Positions 34,908 through 44,463 of a stretch of DNA of 64,000 nt are shown in pieces. This DNA comes from Terriglobia bacterium (GTDB lineage Bacteria; Acidobacteriota; Terriglobia; Acidiferrales; UBA7541). How positions within the stretch are numbered: position 1 is the first letter of the stretch; every line of letters starts with the position of its first letter. Where the stretch lies: contig JAIQFB010000018.1 of the NCBI GenBank assembly GCA_020073485.1, positions 41,059 through 105,058 on the forward strand, given 5' to 3'. The notes under the pieces are model-generated. The model was not told where the DNA came from. It saw only the letters and a list, made by a program, of their open reading frames with translations, and ran no database searches. Position numbers and translations under genes: made by a program.

Positions 34908-37900
34908 ATGCCCACGATAAAAAAACTCCTGGCCCTGAATCGCGGCGAAATCGCCATCCGCATTCTCCGCGCCGCCAACGAACTAAGAATCCGCACCGTT
35001 GCCGTTTATTCAGACGAAGACCGCCTCAGCCTGCACCGCTTCAAGGCCGACGAAGCCTATCTGATCGGCGAGGGCAAAGGGCCCGTGCAGGCGTATCTCG
35101 ATGTTGACGGCATCGTGTCGCTGGCCAAGGAGCGCGGCGTCGACGCCATTCATCCCGGTTACGGCTTTCTTTCGGAAAATCCGGCTCTGCCTCGCGCCTG
35201 CGAAGTCATGGGCATTACGTTCATCGGCCCCAGCGCGGATTTGCTGGACCTGTTGGGCGATAAGACCGCCGCTCGCAAACTCGCCCAGAAAGCTGGCCTC
35301 CCCGTCATTCCCGGCACCGAGGAGCCGGTCACGCAAAAAGACGATGCCCAGAGCATCGCGGACAAAATCGGATATCCGCTGATGGTGAAAGCGGCGTTTG
35401 GCGGCGGCGGGCGTGGCATGCGCGTGGTGCAGAATGCGCAGGCGCTGCAGGCGGGCCTGCAGGAGGCGCGTGCGGAGGCGGGAGCGTCATTCGGAAACGA
35501 CGCCGTCTTTCTCGAGCGCTACATCCGCCGGGCGCGGCACATCGAAGTGCAAATTCTGGCCGACCGCCACGGAAACGTGCTGCACCTGCACGAACGTGAC
35601 TGCTCGGTGCAGCGCAGAAATCAGAAAGTGGTGGAAGTCGCCCCGGCCGTGAATCTTGATCACAAGATTCGTGCCGGGCTGTGCAACGCCGCCGTGGCCC
35701 TGGCGCGCGAATCAAAATATTACAGCGCCGCCACCGTCGAATTCCTGGTCGATGCCGACACCGGCGAGTGGTACTTCATCGAAGTGAACCCGCGCGTGCA
35801 GGTCGAGCACACGGTCACGGAAATGGTCACCGGCATCGACATCGTGCAGTCGCAGATTCAGATCGCGCAGGGTTTTCAATTGCACGGCCCGGAGACGAAT
35901 CTGCCGCATCAAAAAGATATTTCGCTACACGGCTACGCGTTGCAGTGCCGCGTCACGACGGAAGACCCGGCGAACGGCTTTCTTCCCGACTACGGGAAAA
36001 TTCAAACCTACCGCTCGCCCGCCGGTTTCGGCATTCGCCTGGACGGAGCTTCCGCCTACGGTGGCGCGGTCATCACGCCGTATTACGATTCGCTGCTGGT
36101 GAAAGTCACCGCCTGGGGCCGCGAATTTCCACAGGCCTGCCGCCGCATGGACCGCTGCTTGCGTGAATTTCGCATTCGCGGCGTGAAGACGAACATTCCG
36201 TTCCTGGTGAACGTTGTCAATCACGAACGCTTCCAGGCCGGTGGCGTGACCACTTCTTTTCTCGCGGAAACGCCCGAGCTTTTCCAGTTTGCTCCGCTGA
36301 AAGACCGCGCCACGCGCCTGCTGAATTATCTCGGTGAAGTGATCGTCAACGGAAATCCCGAAGTCGCCGGAAAGCCCAGGCCACAATCCATCCGCCCTGC
36401 GCCGATTCCGAATCACATTCCGGGCGCGCCGCCGGAGGGCACAAAGCAACTGCTGGAAAAACTAGGCCCTGAAAAATTCGCGGAGTGGACGCGGTCGCAA
36501 AAGCGTCTCCTGATCACGGACACGACGTTCCGCGACGCGCATCAATCGCTGATGGCGACGCGCGTGCGCACCTATGACATGGCCGCGATCTCCAATTTCG
36601 TCGCGCACCGGCTCTCGAGCCTCTACAGCCTGGAAATGTGGGGCGGGGCGACGTTTGACGTGGCGCTGCGTTTTCTGCTGGAAGATCCCTGGACGCGCCT
36701 GCGCGTGCTGCGCGAAGCGATTCCCAATATCTGCTTTCAGATGCTGTTCCGCGCGTCCAACGGCGTCGGTTACTCGGCGTATCCGGATAATGCGGTCGAG
36801 GCCTTCATCCTTGAGTCGGCCGCGCAGGGAATCGACATCTTCCGCGTATTCGACGCGCTGAATTGGCTGCCGAATATGAAGCAGTCGATCGAATCCATTC
36901 GCAAAACAAACAAGGTTTGCGAAGCTTCCATCTGCTACACCGGCGACCTGCTCGACCCGAAACGCGAAAAATATCCGCTGCAATATTACATTCGCCTTGG
37001 CAAGGAACTGGAAAAGATGGGCGCGCATATCCTGTGCATCAAGGATATGGCCGGCGTGTGCAGGCCGTACGCCGCGCAGCGATTGTTCACGGCCTTAAGC
37101 GAGGAAGTTGGCCTGCCGCTGCATTTCCACACGCATGACACCAGCGGCCTGAACGCAGCGTCGATCCTGAAAGCCGCCGAGGCCGGCGTGCATGCGGCCG
37201 ATGGCGCCATCGCTTCGATGAGCGGCACAACCAGCCAGCCGAACCTGAACTCCGTGGTCGCTGCGCTGCAGCATACGGAAAGAGACACCGGGCTCGACCT
37301 CGACGCGCTGAATGCCTGCGCCGACTACTGGGAAACCGTGCGCACCTGGTATCGCCCCTTCGACAACGCACCTCCGGCAGGGACCGCGGAAGTCTACATC
37401 CACGAAATGCCCGGCGGGCAATACACCAATCTGCGCGAGCAGGCCGAGTCCATGGGCCTCGGCGCGCGCTGGCAGGAACTCGCGCACACCTACGCGGAGG
37501 TGAACTTTGCGTTCGGCGACATCGTCAAGGTTACGCCCTCGAGCAAAGTCGTAGGCGACATGGCGATTTTCCTGGTCAGCCATGACATGACGGTGAAAGA
37601 ACTGGAACGCCTCGGGCCGGACCACAATCTGACGCTGCCCAATTCCGTGGTGGAAATGTTTGCCGGTGCCCTTGGCGAGCCCGAAGGCGGGTGGCCGCCG
37701 AAGCTCCAATCCGTGATTCTGCGCGGAGCCAAGCCGCAAACCGGCCGCCCGGGGGAGCACCTTGCTCCCGTCGATTTTGCGAAGACCCGGTCGACGGTGG
37801 AAACGAAACTCCAGCAGCGGATTTCCGGCACCGACCTGATGAGCTACCTGATGTACCCGGAAGTATTTTTGAAATTCGCAAAAGCGCGGGCGGCGTACGG

Positions 37901-38354
37901 CGAATTGGAGAGCCTGCCCACGCCGCAATTCTTTTACGGCCTGGACCGCGGCCAGGAAATCGCCGTCGAGCTCGAGCCGGGAAAAACGCTGGTGGTGAAA
38001 CTGCTCACCGTGAGCGACCCGCATCCGGAGGGCACGCGCACCATCTTTTTCGAGTTGAATGGACAGCCGCGCGAAGCCGAAGTCCGCGACCATGCCTTGC
38101 GTGCCACCGTTCAGGCGCGCCCCAAAACCGATCCTGCCGAACCCGGCCAAGTGGGTTCGCCCATTCCCGGCGCCATTTCCAGCATCGTCGTAGAACTGGG
38201 CGAACAAGTGAAGAAAGGCGACCGCCTCCTGGTCCTCGAAGCGATGAAGATGCAATCCACTGTGTACGCTCCCGTCGACGGAAAAGTTACCAAGAAGCTG
38301 GCGAGTGTCGGTGACAAGGTTGAGGCGAAGGATCTCTTGCTCGTAATCGAATAA
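34908..38354 (+). CDS. pyc: Pyruvate carboxylase
   Basis: 1148 residues, full-length single-chain enzyme: pyruvate + bicarbonate + ATP to oxaloacetate, the main anaplerotic step. Biotin carboxylase domain 1-460 with the ATP-grasp glycine loop AAFGGGGRGMRVV (about 160-173) and EVNPRVQVEHTVTEM. Carboxyltransferase TIM barrel from about 535 (TDTTFRDAHQSLMATRVRTYDM), with metal ligands in LHFHTHDTSGLN near 737-748 and SMSGTTSQPN. Biotinyl domain at the end with EAMKMQS, carboxyl-biotin Lys1114. Preceded by a perfect TATAAT and a leader hairpin. Confidence 0.98.
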   Translation: MPTIKKLLALNRGEIAIRILRAANELRIRTVAVYSDEDRLSLHRFKADEAYLIGEGKGPVQAYLDVDGIVSLAKERGVDAIHPGYGFLSENPALPRACEVMGITFIGPSADLLDLLGDKTAARKLAQKAGLPVIPGTEEPVTQKDDAQSIADKIGYPLMVKAAFGGGGRGMRVVQNAQALQAGLQEARAEAGASFGNDAVFLERYIRRARHIEVQILADRHGNVLHLHERDCSVQRRNQKVVEVAPAVNLDHKIRAGLCNAAVALARESKYYSAATVEFLVDADTGEWYFIEVNPRVQVEHTVTEMVTGIDIVQSQIQIAQGFQLHGPETNLPHQKDISLHGYALQCRVTTEDPANGFLPDYGKIQTYRSPAGFGIRLDGASAYGGAVITPYYDSLLVKVTAWGREFPQACRRMDRCLREFRIRGVKTNIPFLVNVVNHERFQAGGVTTSFLAETPELFQFAPLKDRATRLLNYLGEVIVNGNPEVAGKPRPQSIRPAPIPNHIPGAPPEGTKQLLEKLGPEKFAEWTRSQKRLLITDTTFRDAHQSLMATRVRTYDMAAISNFVAHRLSSLYSLEMWGGATFDVALRFLLEDPWTRLRVLREAIPNICFQMLFRASNGVGYSAYPDNAVEAFILESAAQGIDIFRVFDALNWLPNMKQSIESIRKTNKVCEASICYTGDLLDPKREKYPLQYYIRLGKELEKMGAHILCIKDMAGVCRPYAAQRLFTALSEEVGLPLHFHTHDTSGLNAASILKAAEAGVHAADGAIASMSGTTSQPNLNSVVAALQHTERDTGLDLDALNACADYWETVRTWYRPFDNAPPAGTAEVYIHEMPGGQYTNLREQAESMGLGARWQELAHTYAEVNFAFGDIVKVTPSSKVVGDMAIFLVSHDMTVKELERLGPDHNLTLPNSVVEMFAGALGEPEGGWPPKLQSVILRGAKPQTGRPGEHLAPVDFAKTRSTVETKLQQRISGTDLMSYLMYPEVFLKFAKARAAYGELESLPTPQFFYGLDRGQEIAVELEPGKTLVVKLLTVSDPHPEGTRTIFFELNGQPREAEVRDHALRATVQARPKTDPAEPGQVGSPIPGAISSIVVELGEQVKKGDRLLVLEAMKMQSTVYAPVDGKVTKKLASVGDKVEAKDLLLVIE

Positions 38355-38488
38355 TTGGCTACCGCGATTCCGTTCAAAGGATTCATCTGGGCCGCCCTGC
38401 GGCGCGGCTCATTCCTATTCCCGCTTCTTGTGAAATCCGCGCGAACTGAGTATTGTCGTCCGGTTCCTTCAATCTGGAGTGCCCTTCG

Positions 38489-39859
38489 ATGAAATACGAC
38501 GCCATCATCATTGGGTCCGGGCAAGCGGGAAATCCGCTGATCCAGCGCTTCGCCGACCTCGGCTGGCACGTCGCGCTGGTTGAGAAATCACAACTCGGCG
38601 GCACGTGCGTCAACACCGGGTGCACACCGACCAAAGTCATGGTTCACCGCGCGCAGATCGCCCACTACGCGCGAAACGCGTCGCGCTGGGGCGTGCGCGC
38701 CGAAAACGTGGCCGCCGATCTCCCCGCCATCGTCGCCCAAAAAGACAAAGTCGTGCTGGATTTCCGGGGCCGAAAACAGCAGCAGATGGACCGCCGGGCA
38801 AACATAAAAATATATAAAGGGCACGCGCGTTTCACGGGCCCGCACCAGGTCCGCGTCAGCGACGATGTGATGGAGTCGGACAAAATATTCATCAACACCG
38901 GCGGCCGCCCGCGCATCCCGAAAATTCCCGGCCTCGATTATGTAAAATTTCTGACCAATGAAAACATCATGGACTTGACCGATATCCCCGAACACTTGAT
39001 CGTGCTGGGCGGAGGATACATCGGCCTGGAATTCGGACAGATGTTCTGCCGCTTCGGCAGCCGCGTGACCGTGATTCATAATTCGGGGCAGATTATTCCG
39101 CGCGAGGACCCAGAGGTGGCCACCGAACTCCAGAAAATTCTGGAGGAGGAAGGCATGGTCTTTCACTTGGACGCGCAAGCGACCCGCGCGGAACAAAAGG
39201 GAACTGAAATTACGATTTCCGTCGAAGGGCTTCACGGTTCGTCGCGCATCGCCGGCTCGCACCTGCTGCTGGCCATCGGGCGGCAACCCAATACGGACGA
39301 TCTTGGCTTGGAATCCGCCGGAATCGAAACCGACAAATTCGGCTTCATCAGAGTGAATCACCGGCTGGAGACGAACGTGCCGGGCGTGTGGGCGCTCGGA
39401 GACGTGAAGGGCGGCCCGGCATTCACGCATATTTCCTACAACGATTTTCAAATTGTGGATGCTAATCTCACACAGGGCAAAAATCTTTCGACTACGAACC
39501 GCATCGTTCCGTACTGCGTGTTCACCGATCCGCAGCTGGGCGGCGTGGGCATGACGGAAAAAGAGGCGCGCATGGCCGGATACAAGCTGAAAATCGGCAA
39601 AATTCCCATGGAGTGGGTGGCGCGCGCCATCGAACGCGACGAAACACGCGGGATGATGAAAATTATTATCGACGCCATGAACGACCGCATCCTGGGCGCG
39701 TCGATTCTATCCGTCGAAGGCGGTGAAATCGTCCACGTGCTTTATACTCTGATGCTCGGAAAACTTCCCTATACGGTGCTTCAGGGCGCCGTCTACATTC
39801 ATCCGACGCTGGTCGAGGGATTTTTCACCTTGCTCGATCACGTCAAACCGGTGGATTGA
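38489..39859 (+). CDS. MerA/Lpd-like FAD disulfide oxidoreductase
   Basis: 456 residues from ATG at 38489 (GGAG 9 nt upstream). FAD motif YDAIIIGSGQAGNPL, redox-active disulfide GGTCVNTGCTPTK (about 38-50), NAD(P) motif LIVLGGGYIGLEFGQMF (about 170-186), second FAD motif TNVPGVWALGDVKGG, and C-terminal dimer domain with the active-site-type HPTLVEGFFTLLD. Family members are often labelled mercuric reductase. Here the N-terminal heavy-metal domain and the C-terminal vicinal Cys pair of true MerA are missing and no mer genes are nearby, so mercury reduction is unlikely; a different disulfide or quinone substrate is more plausible. Confidence 0.85.
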   Translation: MKYDAIIIGSGQAGNPLIQRFADLGWHVALVEKSQLGGTCVNTGCTPTKVMVHRAQIAHYARNASRWGVRAENVAADLPAIVAQKDKVVLDFRGRKQQQMDRRANIKIYKGHARFTGPHQVRVSDDVMESDKIFINTGGRPRIPKIPGLDYVKFLTNENIMDLTDIPEHLIVLGGGYIGLEFGQMFCRFGSRVTVIHNSGQIIPREDPEVATELQKILEEEGMVFHLDAQATRAEQKGTEITISVEGLHGSSRIAGSHLLLAIGRQPNTDDLGLESAGIETDKFGFIRVNHRLETNVPGVWALGDVKGGPAFTHISYNDFQIVDANLTQGKNLSTTNRIVPYCVFTDPQLGGVGMTEKEARMAGYKLKIGKIPMEWVARAIERDETRGMMKIIIDAMNDRILGASILSVEGGEIVHVLYTLMLGKLPYTVLQGAVYIHPTLVEGFFTLLDHVKPVD

Positions 39860-39864
39860 GCCCG

Positions 39865-40500
39865 ATGCGCAAGGACCCAAAACAAATACCATCGCGCATC
39901 ACATTGCCCATCAAAAGATTGCGCCGCTCGGAATTGCCAGTCGATACACTTGCGCTTGCGAAGTACCTCATCGGCAAGACTCTGGTCCGCGAACTGCCGC
40001 GGGGCCGCCTGGTTGGCCGCATCGTCGAGACTGAAGCCTATCCGGTGGGCGACGCTGCGGGGCACGCGTTCGGCGGGAAAACGCCGAGCCGGCATTCCTT
40101 GTTTCTGCCTCATGGTCACGCCTATGTATATTTCACCTATGGTTCCTGTTTCATGATGAATGTTTCCAGCGAGACGGTCGGCGTGGGCGCGGGAGTCCTG
40201 ATCCGCGCGCTCGAACCGCTCGAGGGCATCACGTTCATGGAGCGCAGGCGCCGCACGCACCGTTTGCTCGATCTCACGCGCGGCCCAGGGCGTCTGGCGC
40301 AAGCGTTCGACATCGACAAGAGACTCGACGGCCTCAATCTGTGCTCCGGCCGGAAAATATGGCTTGGCGATTCGGTTCGCAGCACCGGGCCCGTCGGCAA
40401 GAGCATACGAATAGGCATTAACAGGGAAGTTGACCGGCTGTACCGATTTTATGAACGCGGAAATCCCTTCGTCAGCGGCCTGAAACGCATGAGGGAATAG
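39865..40500 (+). CDS. mpg: DNA-3-methyladenine glycosylase (AAG/MPG family)
   Basis: 211 residues from ATG at 39865, 5 bp after the oxidoreductase stop; an alternative TTG at 39856 overlaps that stop. AAG family texts are clear: LAKYLIGKTLVRELPRG, RIVETEAYPVGDAAGHAFGGKTPS with the catalytic Glu (GRIVETEAY) and the GHAYVYFTYGSCFMMNVSSE and TRGPGRLAQAFDID segments. It removes 3-methyladenine and other alkylated purines to start base excision repair. Length is normal for the bacterial family. Confidence 0.95.
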   Translation: MRKDPKQIPSRITLPIKRLRRSELPVDTLALAKYLIGKTLVRELPRGRLVGRIVETEAYPVGDAAGHAFGGKTPSRHSLFLPHGHAYVYFTYGSCFMMNVSSETVGVGAGVLIRALEPLEGITFMERRRRTHRLLDLTRGPGRLAQAFDIDKRLDGLNLCSGRKIWLGDSVRSTGPVGKSIRIGINREVDRLYRFYERGNPFVSGLKRMRE

Positions 40501-40632
40501 AACGGCAATGGGAAAATTGCCGTCTGGCACCGGCTCTTGACGACTGTGATACAACTCAGGATAAGTGGACTAGCAGGATCAAACTTATTTTGCCGGGCCT
40601 TATAAAAACCTCCGGCGAACGAGGAGGACGAA

Positions 40633-40896
40633 ATGGCAACAAGCGGTTGCGCACACGTCAAGGAAATCCGCAAAGTGACGCCCAGCGGAAACGGATGCAA
40701 GGAATGCCTGGAAATGGGCGACACCTGGGTTCATCTTCGGCTTTGCCTGATTTGCGGCCACGTGGGCTGCTGCGACTCCTCCAAGAATAAGCACGCCACC
40801 AAGCATTTTCACCGTACAAAACATCCCATCGTGCAATCGATCGAGCCGGGCGAGGATTGGCGCTGGTGTTACGTGGACCAGATGATTTTGGAGTAG
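40633..40896 (+). CDS. UBP-type zinc-finger protein
   Basis: 87 residues, strong GAGGAGGA ribosome-binding site. The whole protein is one ZnF-UBP-like domain: GCAHVKEIRKV, NGCKECLEMGDTWVHLRLCLICGHVGCCDSSKNKHATKHFHRTKHPIVQSIE and WRWCYVDQ. It has Cys/His ligands in the order C-H...C-x2-C...C-x2-C...C...H...H...H as in ubiquitin-C-terminal-glycine binding modules of eukaryotic deubiquitinases. Small bacterial versions exist, often annotated as UBP-type zinc finger; their ligand is unknown since no ubiquitin system is present here. Possibly binds a protein C-terminus. Confidence 0.88.
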   Translation: MATSGCAHVKEIRKVTPSGNGCKECLEMGDTWVHLRLCLICGHVGCCDSSKNKHATKHFHRTKHPIVQSIEPGEDWRWCYVDQMILE

Positions 40897-40954
40897 CTGC
40901 AAACTCAAATGGAATTTCCGAGACGTCTGCCGCCGGAAAGTGAGGAAACCACAA

Positions 40955-41869
40955 ATGCCCGCGAACAAGCCAGCCCTGGAATCTCCGGAAGCCTGGCCCT
41001 CGCTTCCTCTCGCCGCCTGGGCCGACACCTGTGAGACATTGCACATGTGGACGCAGATCGCCGGTAAGGTTCGGCTGGCGCTCTCCCCGCACGTAAACCA
41101 TTGGTGGCAGGTCCCCCTGTACGTTAGCGCACGGGGCCTGACCACTTCTCCCGTCCCCTATGGCGATGTCATCTTTGAAATCGAATTCGATTTCATCGAT
41201 CACACCCTGCGCGTTTCCACAAATCGTGCTGAAAACAAAACCATGCGCTTGTGCCCGCGCACGGTCGCGGATTTCTACGCGGAGTTCATGGCGCTTCTTC
41301 GTGCCCTCCAGATCGATGTAAAAATCTGGCCCATGCCGGTGGAAGTGCCGAGTCCCATTCGTTTCGATCAGGACACCACGCACGCCTCCTACGATCCTGC
41401 GTATGCAAACGCCTTCTGGCGGATCTTGGTGACTTGCGATTGTATTTTTAAGGAGTTTCGTTCGCGCTTCATCGGCAAAGTAAGCCCGGTGCACTTTTTC
41501 TGGGGCAGTTTCGACCTTGCGGTGACGCGCTTTTCCGGTCGCCTCGCACCCAAGCGCGAAGGAGCGGACAAGATTACGCGGGAAGCCTATTCACACGAAG
41601 TCAGCAGCGTCGGCTTCTGGCCCGGCGGCGGGGACATCAAAGGCGCGGCCTTCTACTCGTACGCCGCCCCGCAACCCGCCGGTTTTGGCGAACGCTCCGT
41701 CCGCCCGGCAAAGGCTTTTTACCAAGCGCAGATGGGTGAATTCTTATTGATGTACGACGACGCGCGAGCGTCCGAATCTCCCCGAAACGCTTTGCTCGAT
41801 TTTTGTCAAAGCACTTATGAGGCGGCCGCGGACTTGGGAAAATGGGACCGTCGCGCGCTGGAGAGGTAA
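40955..41869 (+). CDS. DUF5996-family protein
   Basis: 304 residues from ATG at 40955 with GAGGA at 40942-40946; a GTG at 40940 is less well placed. The sequence WPSLPLAAWADTCETLHMWTQIAGKVRLALSPHVNHWWQVPLYVSARGLTTSPVPYG is the hallmark start of DUF5996 proteins, which continue with FHFEIEFD-type, MPVEVPSPIRFDQD and FWGSFDLAVTRFSGR texts, all recognisable here. Cytoplasmic, no known activity. The DUF is scattered across soil bacteria. No obvious operon partner; 58 bp after the zinc-finger gene on the same strand. Confidence 0.8.
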   Translation: MPANKPALESPEAWPSLPLAAWADTCETLHMWTQIAGKVRLALSPHVNHWWQVPLYVSARGLTTSPVPYGDVIFEIEFDFIDHTLRVSTNRAENKTMRLCPRTVADFYAEFMALLRALQIDVKIWPMPVEVPSPIRFDQDTTHASYDPAYANAFWRILVTCDCIFKEFRSRFIGKVSPVHFFWGSFDLAVTRFSGRLAPKREGADKITREAYSHEVSSVGFWPGGGDIKGAAFYSYAAPQPAGFGERSVRPAKAFYQAQMGEFLLMYDDARASESPRNALLDFCQSTYEAAADLGKWDRRALER

Positions 41870-42056
41870 CCTCAGACCGGTTTCCCAGTACAAAAGTTGC
41901 GCCAAGCATGACCGTATCCGGCTCGAATACTCTGACAGTGCGGCTCCTTGCTGGAATAGGCTCACTGCATCCCTTCGCCCGGGTGTTCTCCATTTTTTGC
42001 GGTATCCTGAATAGGCAGGAATCTCAGACGGAACTATTGCTTGGAGTCGGAACGGA

Positions 42057-44390
42057 ATGTTGCGCTGGAATCGACTGATTGGAATTCTCGCGATGCTTTG
42101 TGCCTGCGCTCTCCCCGCCGCCGCGCAGCAGGACCGCGGAGAATTGCAGATCGACGTCCACGATCCTCAGGGAACCGTTCTCACCGCTTCCGGCGAACTG
42201 GTCAGCGAGGGCAATCAGTTCCACTTGAATTTTCAGACCGGCGAGGACGGGCGCTACGTAGCGCAAGGCCTGGCCTTCGGCGTTTACCGCATCCGCCTGA
42301 ACCACTCAGGTTTTTCTCCCGCCACGCAAATCGTCGAGATCCGTTCCGTAGTGCCGCGACGTTTGTTGGTGACGCTCGGTCTGCAGCCTGTGGAAACCCA
42401 GATGGAGGTCAGCGAATCGGGCACGCTGGTCGATACAACGCGCACCAGCGTCGTCTACACGATCGGATCGCAGACGATCAGTGAAGAGATGCCGTCGCAG
42501 CCAGGGCGCAGCGTTTTGAACGCGGTGGACGCCCAGCCTGGCTGGCTCTACGAAGCCAATGGAGTCCTGCATCCGCGGGGCTCCGAATATGACGTCCAAT
42601 TCGTGGTGGACGGCATGCCCGTGACCGAAAATCGCTCGCCGGCTTTCGCGCCTCCGCTCGATTCCAGCGATGTGGATTCCATGCGTATCATGACCGCTGG
42701 CTTTCCGGCCGAGTACGGCAGGAAACTCGGCGGCGTGATCGAGGTGACGTCGCCCAAGAACAATCCCCAGGGATTGCATGGCGAACTCGACGCGGACGGC
42801 GGCAGCTTCTCGACCGGTTCCATGAACGCCACGCTGTTTTATTCCCGCGCAGGCAATCGATTTTCCGTCGGCGGCAACGGATTTCACACCGATCGGTATC
42901 TGGACCCACCCGTCCTGGGAAATTATACGAATCTCGGCAACGCCGGCGGCTTCTCGGCGTCTTACGAGCACGATTTTGCAAATGGCGACCGGCTCTTCTC
43001 GACCTTCGCTCAACATGCTGTGCGCTACCTGGTTCCGAATGAACTCGTGCAGCAGGAGGCCGGTCAGCGGGAGGACGCGGCGCAAAAGGAAACCTCCGGC
43101 CAGATCCATTACACGCATGTGATCTCGGCAAACGTGGTGTTCGACGTGGCCGCAAGCGTGCGCGACGCCGCGGCGCTGCTTTCCTCGAATTCAGCCTCGA
43201 TTCCGGTGATCGTCTCGCAGGATCGCGGCTACCGCGAGGGCTACTTGCGCGCCGACCTCGCCGGCCGCCACGGCATGCACGAATGGAAAATCGGCGCGGA
43301 TGGAATCTTCAACCCCGTGCAGGAAACGCTGCAGTATCAGATCACCGATCCCTCGCAATTCGATCCCGGCACGGTGCTGGCCCCGCCGCCGTTTTCCGAC
43401 CGCCGCTGGGACGTCGAATCTTCCGCCTATGCCGAGGATCAGATCCGCCTGGGAAAATGGAACGTGAGCGCCGGGCTGCGCTTTGACCAGTACAAATTTG
43501 CCGTCGGCGAATCGGCCTGGAGCCCGCGCGTAGGCGTCTCGCGGTATATTTCCTCCCTCCATCTGCTCGTTCACGGTTCCTACGACCGCGTCTTTCAAAC
43601 TCCAGCCCTGGAGAATTTATTGCTGGCCAGCTCGCCGAAGGCACAGGCGTTCAGCGGCATCGTGCTGCAGCTTCCCGTGCAGCCGGCCCGTGCGAATTAT
43701 TTTGAGGCGGGGTTCACCGAATCCTTCGGCGGAAAATTGCGCATCGATGGCAACGTGTTCCGCCGCGATTTTCATAATTTTTCCGATGATAACGTACTCC
43801 TCGATACCGGCATCAGCTTTCCCATCGCTTTTTCGACGGCGGAAATTTTCGGCGAGGAAATTCAGGCCGCCTTGCCGCGGTGGGGGCGATTCTCGGGTTT
43901 TCTCAGCTACGCAAACCAGGTCGGAACCGGGCAAGGCCCGATCACCGGCGGATTGTTCCTCGGCTCCGAAATCGCGGGGATTGCGGATAGCAGCAAATTT
44001 CCCATATCGCAGGACCAGCGCAACACGGCCCGCGCTCGCGTGCGTTTTCAGGCGGCCTCACACGTGTGGTTCGCCGCCGCCGCCGCGTTCGGCAGCGGAT
44101 TGCCCGTGAGCCTCGATAATCCCATCGATATCAACGACGCGCTGGTGCAATACGGCGCGGCGATCTTGAGCCAGGTGAATTTTGGCGCCGGCCGCGTACG
44201 CCAGAATTTCTCGCTGGATGCCTCCGCCGGCGCGACGCTGTACCACAAGGAAGCGCGGGAAATTTCCTTTCAGCTGGAAGTCAACAACCTTACCGACCGT
44301 TTGAATGTCTTGAATTTTGCCAGCCTGTTTTCCGGAACCGCGATCGCCGCTCCGCGCAGCGCCAGCGCCCGACTGAAGATGTCCTTCTGA
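42057..44390 (+). CDS. TonB-dependent receptor with carboxypeptidase-regulatory domain
   Basis: 777 residues. Signal peptide 1-24 (RLIGILAMLCACALPAAAQQ). Regulatory Ig-like domain about 30-115 (LQIDVHDPQGTVLTASGELV, GRYVAQGLAFGVYRIRLNHSGF). Plug domain about 140-230 with RSVLNAVDAQPGW, VLHPRGSEYDVQFVVDGMPV and AEYGRKLGGVIEVTS. A TonB-dependent beta-barrel follows, ending in ISFQLEVNNLTDRLNVLNF...SARLKMSF with the terminal Phe usual for outer-membrane proteins. It is shorter than the other receptors here and likely a genuine import receptor. Substrate unknown; upstream of a peptidase gene, so peptides are possible. Confidence 0.92.
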   Translation: MLRWNRLIGILAMLCACALPAAAQQDRGELQIDVHDPQGTVLTASGELVSEGNQFHLNFQTGEDGRYVAQGLAFGVYRIRLNHSGFSPATQIVEIRSVVPRRLLVTLGLQPVETQMEVSESGTLVDTTRTSVVYTIGSQTISEEMPSQPGRSVLNAVDAQPGWLYEANGVLHPRGSEYDVQFVVDGMPVTENRSPAFAPPLDSSDVDSMRIMTAGFPAEYGRKLGGVIEVTSPKNNPQGLHGELDADGGSFSTGSMNATLFYSRAGNRFSVGGNGFHTDRYLDPPVLGNYTNLGNAGGFSASYEHDFANGDRLFSTFAQHAVRYLVPNELVQQEAGQREDAAQKETSGQIHYTHVISANVVFDVAASVRDAAALLSSNSASIPVIVSQDRGYREGYLRADLAGRHGMHEWKIGADGIFNPVQETLQYQITDPSQFDPGTVLAPPPFSDRRWDVESSAYAEDQIRLGKWNVSAGLRFDQYKFAVGESAWSPRVGVSRYISSLHLLVHGSYDRVFQTPALENLLLASSPKAQAFSGIVLQLPVQPARANYFEAGFTESFGGKLRIDGNVFRRDFHNFSDDNVLLDTGISFPIAFSTAEIFGEEIQAALPRWGRFSGFLSYANQVGTGQGPITGGLFLGSEIAGIADSSKFPISQDQRNTARARVRFQAASHVWFAAAAAFGSGLPVSLDNPIDINDALVQYGAAILSQVNFGAGRVRQNFSLDASAGATLYHKEAREISFQLEVNNLTDRLNVLNFASLFSGTAIAAPRSASARLKMSF

Positions 44391-44463
44391 GGTGAATTTT
44401 GCGGATCGCGCATCGCTCGATTTGACAGCCCGTTTGCCGCAGCATTAGGATTTGAATGACCCC

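Noticed and set aside
37095..38255. 386-codon minus-strand open frame
   Set aside because: Antisense to the C-terminal third of pyruvate carboxylase; no motif.
38489..39859. Mercury resistance (merA)
   Set aside because: No N-terminal HMA domain, no C-terminal vicinal cysteines, and no merR/merT/merP nearby; only the shared flavoprotein fold supports it.
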